From the NCBI GenBank assembly GCA_020056205.1, contig JAGVIF010000116.1, positions 1 through 5,064 of the forward strand: a stretch of 5,064 nt of DNA, read 5' to 3'. This DNA comes from Lentisphaeria bacterium (GTDB lineage Bacteria; Verrucomicrobiota; Lentisphaeria; Victivallales; GWF2-50-93). Position 1 is the first letter of the stretch. Every line of letters starts with the position of its first letter. The position numbers were made by a program, and so were the translations under genes. Below the pieces are notes generated by a model. It searched no databases. It saw only the letters and a program-made list of their open reading frames with translations, and had not been told where the DNA came from. Positions 1 to 5,059 of the stretch are shown here, in pieces.

Positions 1-26
1 CCCGAGCGCCTGCGCCTCGGGGTTTT
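1..26 (+). terminator. Terminator-like hairpin plus T-run at window start
   Basis: A 6-bp GC-rich stem (1-6 with 16-21, 9-base loop) is followed by G and four Ts. It could end transcription from an unseen upstream gene, or act as an attenuator inside the leader of the gene at 101. The equivalent position in the other copies of the element also holds a hairpin of different sequence followed by TTTT, so it belongs to the repeat rather than being a one-off terminator. Confidence 0.45.
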
Positions 27-86
27 ATCAATAAGAAACTGCCAAGAAAGAGACACGCTAAAGCTGTGAACTCCAACGGCAGTTTC

Positions 87-93
87 AAAGGAG
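87..93 (+). promoter_or_regulatory. Shine-Dalgarno AAAGGAG, supplied by the repeat tail
   Basis: AAAGGAG lies 7 bases before the ATG at 101, an ideal spacing, and fixes that start. The ATG at 96 is only 2 bases from the site and runs into TGA after two codons. The same AAAGGAG ends the copy at 4608-4680. CTCC at 71-74 could pair with GGAG (90-93) and mask the site; this is inference. Confidence 0.8.
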
Positions 94-100
94 ACATGAA

Positions 101-3055
101 ATGAAGTATTTAAAGACAATGTCCTTCACTTTTTTTATATTGTTTTCTGGCAGCCTGGCCACCCTTCTCTGCATCTCCGGCTGCAAGAATCTTGCTGGTG
201 ACAAACAGACGGTAAACACCACAGAACAAATTTGGACAGACATGTGCCCTCCCCCGCTTAGTCTGATGCAGGACGGGGTGTTTTTATCCGAAAAGATTGG
301 TTTAATGACCGGAGAGAAGACTTGGCGGACTGAGGACGGCGGCAAGACGTGGAAGGAAGCGTTCCCTAATGGTTTCTGGTGTTTCGCGTTTGCGGATGCG
401 GAGGTCGGCTACGCTTGTGGCGGAGCTTGGGCAAATGCGCCCGGACTTGTCTACAAAACGACTGATGGCGGCGCCAGTTGGGAAAAAATCTTTGAAGGCC
501 CTATCGGCCTAACGTCTATTGCTGTATCTGGGAATAATATTGTGGCAGGCTCGCCATGGCGGAGCGGTTCCATATGGCGAAGCGCCGATTCTGGAGCGAC
601 GTGGTCGGAAATTTCCGGAGCTGGCGGGGATATTCATTCTATTATCAGCACAGGCAGGGATTCATTCCTCGCACTAAATCTGACGGGAAGTCTCTGTCGT
701 TCGACGGATGGCGGCGGGACCTGGAAGGAGATTGCGAAATTCGCAAAAAAAGTGCATACCGGCCGTCTCGCCATCGCCTCCGACGGTTCAATGCTGGTTT
801 CCGGAGTCAATTCTTCCGCTCTTATGCGCTCTACGGACGATGGAATTTCTTTTCAGAAAGTTGACAATGCCCCTGACGGGATCACAGCTCTTATGTCAGG
901 GCCAAATGGTTGGGTCACCGCCGGCACAGAAAGCAATGGCCTATGGGAAAGCTACGACAATGGTTTGTCATGGAAACAAGTTTATCAGACAAGCAATGCC
1001 ATCAACGCGATCACTCAAGTCAACAAGATTTCATGGGCTATTGGTGGAAAATTTGGGCGATATGGATTCTGGCCGGTTACTGTCCTTTTACGGAAAGGAA
1101 TTCAAGCCCAGGTTGAAACCGGAATAATTCCAGTAAATTATGAAATGCCTTTTGACGGATTTTCCACAATCGTCATTGAAGACGGCGATAGGAATCGTGT
1201 GCGGAATCTCTTCAACAACCAGCCGACCAAGAGCGGAAAAAATACCAGCTTCTGGGATGCCCGTGATGAGTGGGGGGATGTAGTTCCACTTGGAAATTAC
1301 CGCTGGAGAGGACTTGCTCACAAGGGTGTCCATGCAAATTATCAGTTCCATTTCAATTCTCCCGGCAATCCGCCATGGAGGACATCCGACGGCGCCGGAG
1401 CCTGGGGTGCGGACCATTCCAATCCCCAGGCGGCGGCGGCATCGGGAGACAAAGTTTTTCTCGGATGGCCTTACTGCGAAGCGGGACGACGACTTATCGC
1501 GGTAGATGCCGTAAGCGGACGGAAGCTTTGGGAACAGGGTTTGCGTCTGACGCTGGGAAATCATTACGGAGGCAATGCCACTGCCCTTGCCGCGGACAAG
1601 GAATTCGTCTATGCGGCATTGGAAACACCGGAAGCGGGAATTGGCTTCTGCCGCCTTGCCATTGATACGGGAAAAGAAGTCCAGTTCAAAAGGGTCGAAG
1701 AAGGCAAGATTGTCAATGAGATTGACCATGTCTGCGAGCCTAAACCGGGATCGCGTCCGGCGCCCGCAGTTACAGAACGGCCAAACACGCCAGACAACTT
1801 TGATGCCTCCAGCGCGGGCAGTTCACTCCGCGGCTGCGCCGTTGATTCCGCCTATCTCTACGTGTCGTCGTACTGGAACGGGAATATCTATGTCTGCGAC
1901 AAAAGCACCGCCGCGAACATCAAGACAATATCAGTTCCTGAAGTCGCGGGCATCGCATCTCCCGCCGATGGACATCTTCTCGCCATCAGCGCAGGAGCGG
2001 TTGTCAAAATAGACACGGCATCAGACAAAATAGAACCATTCATTTCCAGTAACCAACTCACGGCGCCGCTCGGAATCGCCATCGGCCCGTCCGGAAATAT
2101 CTACGTGTCCGAGCGTGGTTCCGCAATGAGAGTGTCTGTCTTCTCGCCTGACGGCAAAAAAATAGGAACCGTGGGAAAAAATGGAGGCCGCCCATTTTCA
2201 GGTGCATACGATCAAAAGGGAATGCTGATGCCGTGGGGAATGGCTGTTGATAATGCCGGACGCCTGTGGGTTGCCGAACAGGATTTCTGCCCCCGCAGAA
2301 TCAGCGTCTGGAGCGCGGACTGGAACTTTGACCGGGAATACATTGGGGCTTCGACCTATGCCGCCACCGGCGGGGCTATAAATCCCGACGATCCGACCAT
2401 GAGCATTGACACCGGGACAATATTCAAGCTAAACTGGGAAAAAGGAAACTACAAGCCCGTCTATTCACTGCCGCGCATGGGAGAAGCTAAGGGGGCAATT
2501 TTCGGCTGGCCTTATCCTGCGACATCATTCAAACCTCATGCCAAGACAAGGTTTCTCAAGTTTGAAGGCCGACAGTTTCTACTCTACGAGGAATCGCCGA
2601 TGACCGTCTTTGAACTTGTCAATGGGAAATGGCTGGCGAGAGCCGCGCTGGGAAGCGCATACGGGATGATAGCTAATGTATGCCGTCGGCAAGGAGACTG
2701 GGATTTCGACATCTCGGTGATACCGGGTGCGGACAAGACATACTTCATTACTAAATGGCCTCCGCCACGGGAGCTGAAGGATTTCGCCTTCATCTGGGTG
2801 GATCAGAATGGCGATGGTCTCTGTCAGGCAAATGAATTCGAAGTAAGTCCTGAAATTAAAGGGGTATGGATGGGGCTGCACATGATGTTTGGCGACGACC
2901 TGAGCGCGCAACTCGGACTGATGCAGATCAAGCCATCGGGCTGGTCAGCCTGCGGCTCGCCGTTGTATCGAATGGCTGATTTGAAACTCTCCGTCCAGGA
3001 ACCGAATGAACATCCAGGCGGAAAGGACACGTGGATAAGAACTCTAGGTGGATGA
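101..3055 (+). CDS. Large multi-propeller lipoprotein (Asp-box / FlgD-Ig / NHL-like), truncated by in-frame TGA
   Basis: This encodes a 984-residue envelope protein of unassigned function. The N terminus is a lipoprotein signal: Lys3 and Lys5, a hydrophobic core at about residues 8-25, and lipobox ISGC with Cys28 as the lipidation site. Six Asp-box motifs (S/T-x-D-x-G-x-S/T-W/F) start at residues 77, 120, 161, 201, 244 and 284, spaced 40-43 residues, which indicates a BNR/sialidase-like beta-propeller. Residues 345-406 look like a FlgD-type Ig-like domain, ending in WDARDEWG and a GNYRWRG strand. A PVC-type segment with NPPWRTSDGAGAW (423-435) follows, then a second propeller-like region with NHL-like repeats near 655-697 and 711-749. 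DQNGDG (901-906) with Glu912 fits an EF-hand-type calcium loop. The second propeller-like region appears unfinished at the stop and continues at 3059. The start is supported by the AAAGGAG at 87-93. No sialidase catalytic set was recognised, so a binding or structural role is more likely than hydrolysis. Confidence 0.88.
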   Translation: MKYLKTMSFTFFILFSGSLATLLCISGCKNLAGDKQTVNTTEQIWTDMCPPPLSLMQDGVFLSEKIGLMTGEKTWRTEDGGKTWKEAFPNGFWCFAFADAEVGYACGGAWANAPGLVYKTTDGGASWEKIFEGPIGLTSIAVSGNNIVAGSPWRSGSIWRSADSGATWSEISGAGGDIHSIISTGRDSFLALNLTGSLCRSTDGGGTWKEIAKFAKKVHTGRLAIASDGSMLVSGVNSSALMRSTDDGISFQKVDNAPDGITALMSGPNGWVTAGTESNGLWESYDNGLSWKQVYQTSNAINAITQVNKISWAIGGKFGRYGFWPVTVLLRKGIQAQVETGIIPVNYEMPFDGFSTIVIEDGDRNRVRNLFNNQPTKSGKNTSFWDARDEWGDVVPLGNYRWRGLAHKGVHANYQFHFNSPGNPPWRTSDGAGAWGADHSNPQAAAASGDKVFLGWPYCEAGRRLIAVDAVSGRKLWEQGLRLTLGNHYGGNATALAADKEFVYAALETPEAGIGFCRLAIDTGKEVQFKRVEEGKIVNEIDHVCEPKPGSRPAPAVTERPNTPDNFDASSAGSSLRGCAVDSAYLYVSSYWNGNIYVCDKSTAANIKTISVPEVAGIASPADGHLLAISAGAVVKIDTASDKIEPFISSNQLTAPLGIAIGPSGNIYVSERGSAMRVSVFSPDGKKIGTVGKNGGRPFSGAYDQKGMLMPWGMAVDNAGRLWVAEQDFCPRRISVWSADWNFDREYIGASTYAATGGAINPDDPTMSIDTGTIFKLNWEKGNYKPVYSLPRMGEAKGAIFGWPYPATSFKPHAKTRFLKFEGRQFLLYEESPMTVFELVNGKWLARAALGSAYGMIANVCRRQGDWDFDISVIPGADKTYFITKWPPPRELKDFAFIWVDQNGDGLCQANEFEVSPEIKGVWMGLHMMFGDDLSAQLGLMQIKPSGWSACGSPLYRMADLKLSVQEPNEHPGGKDTWIRTLGG
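3046..3052 (+). promoter_or_regulatory. Possible reinitiation ribosome binding site AGGTGGA
   Basis: AGGTGGA differs by one base from AGGAGGA and lies 6 bases before the GTG at 3059, inside the last codons of the upstream frame. It could allow ribosomes stopping at the TGA to restart. It may equally be chance, since the same bases encode the Leu-Gly-Gly end of the upstream protein. Confidence 0.3.
3053..3055 (+). other. In-frame TGA interrupting one long reading frame
   Basis: The frame open from 101 stops here, and the same frame is open again from 3056 (CTG, then GTG at 3059) to the TAG at 4322-4324. TGA is one base from TGG (Trp), CGA (Arg) and GGA (Gly). The surrounding residues read smoothly across it: ...IRTLGG-stop-LVTSGYSNAW... 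No other in-frame stop occurs in about 1,407 codons and Trp is normally TGG, so general recoding of TGA is not supported. The base following the stop is C. Confidence 0.85.
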
Positions 3056-3058
3056 CTG

Positions 3059-4324
3059 GTGACAAGCGGCTATTCGAATGCATGGCGGAAATCAGCGACT
3101 CCAATGGTTCCGGCGCTGATGTCCGGCTACGATCCATCCGGAATCCGCAAGTGGACATTTCCAAGCTGGTTTCAAACGCATGGCTCTTTGAAAAGCCCCT
3201 CGCCGCGACGCGGACTTCTCGTAGGCGACTGGTATTTTGGAGGCTCGGTCAATATCGGCGGAGACATCGGGGAACTATTCCATGTGATGGGAAACCTCGG
3301 TCAGCACTACATCTTCACGACTGACGGATTATATCTCTCCGAACTGTTCACCGACGGCCGCAGCGGAGCTGTCACACCGGCAAAAACTGTCCGTGGAATG
3401 AATGTGGATAACATGACAAACGGCGGCGAAGGCTGGGCCAGCGGATTCTTCAGGAACGCGATTGACAAAAAAATATATGCGATAAGTTGCCTTGGAAGCG
3501 CCACTGCGCCATGCGTGTCCGAAATAACGGGATTGGAAAGCGCCGTCCGCCTTAAAGGCTCTGAATTGTCCGTCACCAACGAGCAAATTACTATGGCGAA
3601 GGAGAATCCTCCAAAATCAATCGAGGGAACGCTTTCGCCTCTTGTCATGACAAAGACCTCCAAGGCTCCGGTTATTGACGGTTCTCTTGGCGAATGGGAT
3701 CTTTCCAACGCCACTGGAATACCTGTTGATGAAAAACGCGGAGCAACATGCAAAATGATGATTGATGACAACAAGCTATACTTGGCGTGGAAAGTCAGGG
3801 ATCCTTATCCATTGCGTAATGGCGGTTCGGATCCATTCCTGATGTTCAAGACCGGGACCGTCCTTGATATCATGCTTGGAACAGATCCCGCCGCGTCGAA
3901 AACCCGCCAGAAGGCCGTAGCAGGGGATATCCGCGTTTCAATGACGGTCATGAACGGCAAGACTGTCGCTGTCATATATCGTCCAGTCGCACCCAACGCG
4001 TCCGATGGGACATCCTTCTCAAGCCCGAACCAGAAAGTCGAATTCGACTCGGTGCGTATTATTAAAGGAGCAGTGATGGCTTGGAAGACCTTCGACGATG
4101 GATTTGTCTTTGAAGCCGCCGTTTCTCTTTCAGAACTTGGATGGAAGCCAATTGCAAAACAGACGATCACAGGCGATATCGGCGTAATCTACGCGGATGA
4201 CACGGGAACAAAAAACATATTGCGCTCCTACTGGACCAACAAACAGACAGGGCTCGTCTCCGACATTGCCGCAGAGGCGACACTGACTCCATCTCAGTGG
4301 GGTGAAATACGGATAGGTGAATAG
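3059..4324 (+). CDS. C-terminal part of the lipoprotein: propeller remainder plus CBM9/DOMON-like domain
   Basis: This gives 421 residues from GTG and is in frame with the upstream gene. Residues 1-175 continue the second propeller-like region: MSGYDPSGIRKW (21-32), then GELFHVMGNLGQ (71-82) and FTTDGLYLSELFTDGR (86-101), a run I associate with large PVC secreted proteins. Residues about 202-420 resemble a CBM9-like/DOMON-type carbohydrate-binding domain: APVIDGSLGEWD (203-214), the DDNKLYLAWKVRD strand pair (236-248), and a late FEAAVSLSELGW (351-362). There is no signal peptide, so a separately started product would stay in the cytoplasm and contain only part of a propeller. That argues it is the detached 3' part of one gene. 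Start candidates are GTG 3059 (behind AGGTGGA) and ATG 3104; neither is compelling. It ends in TAG at 4322, with no clear terminator after it. Confidence 0.8.
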   Translation: MTSGYSNAWRKSATPMVPALMSGYDPSGIRKWTFPSWFQTHGSLKSPSPRRGLLVGDWYFGGSVNIGGDIGELFHVMGNLGQHYIFTTDGLYLSELFTDGRSGAVTPAKTVRGMNVDNMTNGGEGWASGFFRNAIDKKIYAISCLGSATAPCVSEITGLESAVRLKGSELSVTNEQITMAKENPPKSIEGTLSPLVMTKTSKAPVIDGSLGEWDLSNATGIPVDEKRGATCKMMIDDNKLYLAWKVRDPYPLRNGGSDPFLMFKTGTVLDIMLGTDPAASKTRQKAVAGDIRVSMTVMNGKTVAVIYRPVAPNASDGTSFSSPNQKVEFDSVRIIKGAVMAWKTFDDGFVFEAAVSLSELGWKPIAKQTITGDIGVIYADDTGTKNILRSYWTNKQTGLVSDIAAEATLTPSQWGEIRIGE

Positions 4325-4366
4325 GATGAGCCAATTTCATAATTCAAGAAAAGAAAAGGTCATGGC

Positions 4367-4376
4367 GGGCATGCCC
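4367..4376. repeat. 10-bp perfect palindrome GGGCATGCCC
   Basis: GGGCATGCCC is perfectly self-complementary, lies 42 bases after the stop codon and overlaps the edge of the next hairpin. It could be part of the palindromic block at 4375-4491. Nothing identifies it as an operator. Confidence 0.4.
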
Positions 4377-4491
4377 CTCCACGCCCGGAACGGGCGTAAA
4401 GATGGAGGGTCGCGCTTGCCGCGACCATAAGGGCGGACGCGACCTTGCCGAGCGAAGCGACGCTTGCCAAAGGCAAAACCGCGTCCCTCCA
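4375..4491. repeat. Nested palindromic block built on TGGAGGG/CCCTCCA
   Basis: Stem A pairs CCCTCCA plus CGCCCG (4375-4387) with CGGGCG (4391-4396) and TGGAGGG (4403-4409), with a GAA loop and a TAAAGA bulge. Stem B is GGTCGCG (4408-4414), CTTGC loop, CGCGACC (4420-4426). Stem C pairs GGACGCG (4435-4441) with CGCGTCC (4480-4486) and encloses TTGCC-AAA-GGCAA (4464-4476). A second CCCTCCA at 4485-4491 can compete with the first for the central TGGAGGG. No T-run follows, so a classical intrinsic terminator is unlikely, although the hairpins could still protect the 3' end of the upstream message. It looks like a REP/MITE-type unit with head-to-head TGGAGGG-N-CGCG ends. Confidence 0.65.
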
Positions 4492-4520
4492 TTAAAAATG
4501 CAAATTTCAACCTAAAACAG

Positions 4521-4526
4521 TATAAT
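4521..4526 (+). promoter_or_regulatory. Perfect -10 hexamer TATAAT without a good -35
   Basis: TATAAT sits upstream of the repeat copies at 4592-4722. The hexamers 16-18 bases upstream (for example TGCAAA) match TTGACA poorly and there is no extended TGN. If active, it would produce a transcript of the leader-type repeats with no clear coding content. AACCT (4509-4513) and AGGTT (4531-4535) flank it as a small inverted repeat. Confidence 0.2.
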
Positions 4527-4558
4527 CGTCAGGTTAAAACCCGACATACTTGTGCGGA

Positions 4559-4571
4559 AGTTTCAAAGGAG
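4559..4571 (+). repeat. Isolated 3' tail of the leader element (AGTTTCAAAGGAG)
   Basis: AGTTTCAAAGGAG is identical to the last 13 bases of the elements at 81-93 and 4668-4680. Here it stands without the preceding stem and is followed by a tandem GGAGTCA duplication (4571-4584). No start codon lies at ribosome-binding distance, so it looks like a fragment. Confidence 0.5.
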
Positions 4572-4591
4572 GAGTCAGGAGTCAGCTACTG

Positions 4592-4680
4592 AACTGCGAT
4601 TTTCGCAGTTTTATCAATAAGAAACTGCCTAAGAAAAACGCACGCTGAAGCTGTGAACTCCGACGGCAGTTTCAAAGGAG
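4592..4680 (+). repeat. Multi-hairpin leader element, copy 2
   Basis: Bases 4608-4680 are the near-identical partner of 22-93. Its first hairpin is AACTGCGA (4592-4599), TTT loop, TCGCAGTT (4603-4610), followed by TTTT (4609-4612) and ATCAATAAG. The sequence differs from copy 1 but the hairpin-then-TTTT layout is the same. GCAGTTT (4605-4611) can pair with AAACTGC (4622-4628), and GAAACTGCC (4621-4629) with GGCAGTTTC (4665-4673); the first, second and third pairings compete. The inner CACGC-TGAA-GC-T-GTG hairpin (4641-4655) is kept. The tail AAAGGAG (4674-4680) is not followed by a start codon at working distance. Confidence 0.75.
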
Positions 4681-4687
4681 TGTCCGT

Positions 4688-4722
4688 CTGGCGTGGCGCC
4701 AGTTTTATCAAAATGAAACTGG
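4688..4722 (+). repeat. Leader element, 5'-half copy 3
   Basis: The hairpin CTGGCG (4688-4693), TGG, CGCCAG (4697-4702) is followed by TTTTATCAAAATGAAACTGG. CCAGTTT (4699-4705) pairs with AAACTGG (4716-4722) around a 10-base loop, the same geometry as in copy 2, with the closing pair swapped from G-C to C-G. The 3' half with GGCAGTTTC is absent. The copy abuts the end of copy 2 with only 7 bases between. Confidence 0.6.
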
Positions 4723-4750
4723 AAGATAAAGGACAAAAGGGACAGCGATG

Positions 4751-4762
4751 CCGATAGCGATA
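4751..4762 (+). repeat. 12-mer CCGATAGCGATA, first copy
   Basis: The identical 12-mer recurs at 5048-5059. Here it extends into a tandem GATAGC GATAGC run. The function is unknown; it looks like a small interspersed repeat of the host. Confidence 0.4.
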
Positions 4763-4784
4763 GCGAACTTGGGAAAAGAATTAT

Positions 4785-4832
4785 GTTGGAGTTCACAGCC
4801 CCGAGCTCCCCACGAGCGCATTCTGCCTCGGG
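4785..4832 (-). repeat. Inverted, internally deleted leader-element copy
   Basis: GTTGGAGTTCACAGC (4785-4799) is the exact reverse complement of bases 63-77 in copy 1. Directly beside it CCCGAG (4800-4805) and CTCGGG (4827-4832) pair, as in the first hairpin of copy 1. Read on the minus strand this gives hairpin, then GCTGTGAACTCCAAC, with the intervening part of the element missing. It may also be an unrelated hairpin next to a short inverted match. Confidence 0.5.
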
Positions 4833-4923
4833 ATGCAAGCACTGCGGACATGGAATCTTCGGCTTTAGCGTGGGTTTTAAATTTAAAATTATTTTCGTGT
4901 AATTCGTGGGAGGAATTGAATCG

Positions 4924-5020
4924 AAAGCGGCGCAGGTGCGCCGCAGTCCAAAGACGGCTGTCGCCGCCAGTAATTTTTGATGCGTAGCATCTTTGGAGTG
5001 CGAAGCCCCTGCTTCGCTTT
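4924..5020. repeat. REP/BIME-like cluster of four hairpins with CCAAAG junctions
   Basis: The 30-base unit at 4924-4953 (AAA, stem GCGGCGC-AGGT-GCGCCGC, AGTCCAAAG) faces a 30-base unit on the minus strand at 4991-5020 (AAA, stem GCGAAGC-AGGG-GCTTCGC, ACTCCAAAG). Their stems differ at two adjacent base pairs, both changed on both sides. Between them lie CGGC-TGTC-GCCG (4955-4966), which shares the AAAG of the first unit, and GATGC-GTA-GCATC (4979-4991), which abuts the second. TCCAAAGA (4947-4954) can also pair with TCTTTGGA (4990-4997). This resembles the paired REP units (BIMEs) mobilised by RAYT transposases; no such transposase lies in the window. Confidence 0.65.
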
Positions 5021-5047
5021 GAGTTGGAAATGCAACCGGTCTTGTGC

Positions 5048-5059
5048 CCGATAGCGATA
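5048..5059 (+). repeat. 12-mer CCGATAGCGATA, second copy
   Basis: This is an exact match to 4751-4762. The window ends 5 bases later, so any further extension cannot be seen. Confidence 0.4.

Larger units (their letters stand above)
1..93 (+). repeat. Multi-hairpin interspersed leader element, copy 1 (5' UTR of the lipoprotein gene)
   Basis: Bases 22-93 match 4608-4680 at roughly 92% by hand count (5 mismatches, 1 indel). The element begins with a GC hairpin, CCCGAG (1-6) with CTCGGG (16-21), directly followed by G and TTTT (23-26), which resembles an intrinsic terminator. A second stem pairs GAAACTGCC (35-43) with GGCAGTTTC (78-86). It encloses a small hairpin, CACGC (54-58), loop TAAA, GC, bulged T, GTG (to 68). 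The element ends in AAAGGAG (87-93), which serves as the ribosome binding site. The 5' edge may be cut by the window start. Whether it acts as RNA (attenuator or translational switch) or is only a DNA repeat cannot be decided here. I do not recognise it as a named riboswitch. Confidence 0.75.

Noticed and set aside
22..93. Leader element as a c-di-GMP-I (GEMM) riboswitch, because of ACGCTAAAGC
   Set aside because: The resemblance to GACGCAAAGC is local only. The spacing to GAAA and the second hairpin with its receptor do not fit the GEMM layout.
96..104. ATG at 96 as the start codon or a two-codon leader peptide
   Set aside because: It is only 2 bases from AAAGGAG and stops after two codons. 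The ATG at 101 has ideal spacing and leads to a signal peptide.
1088..1729. 213-codon open frame on the minus strand
   Set aside because: It lies wholly inside the lipoprotein gene, whose domains are clear. The translation shows no recognisable motif and it is a shadow frame.
3053..3100. Selenocysteine insertion at the TGA
   Set aside because: No convincing stem-loop of the bacterial SECIS type was seen just after the TGA, and this protein type is not a known selenoprotein.
3031..3324. 97-codon frame crossing the TGA in another phase, suggesting a frameshift explanation
   Set aside because: The family-like residues (LVTSGYSNAW..., MSGYDPSGIRKW) stay in the original frame right up to the stop on both sides, so a frameshift is not needed.
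101..4324. Alternative genetic code with TGA read as Trp or Gly
   Set aside because: Only one in-frame TGA occurs in about 1,407 codons while Trp is encoded by TGG many times. A recoded genome would show many.
4629..4838. 69-codon minus-strand frame with a serine/leucine-rich hydrophobic stretch
   Set aside because: It covers two repeat copies and an A-rich stretch whose complement naturally encodes Ser/Leu/Phe. I see no good ribosome binding site.
4748..4987. 79-codon forward frame with GGGA upstream
   Set aside because: It runs through the inverted leader copy, the GATAGC run and REP-like hairpins. The translation is basic and mixed with no motif, so it is best seen as chance.
4592..5020. 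CRISPR array
   Set aside because: The repeats differ in length, orientation and sequence, and there are no evenly sized spacers.
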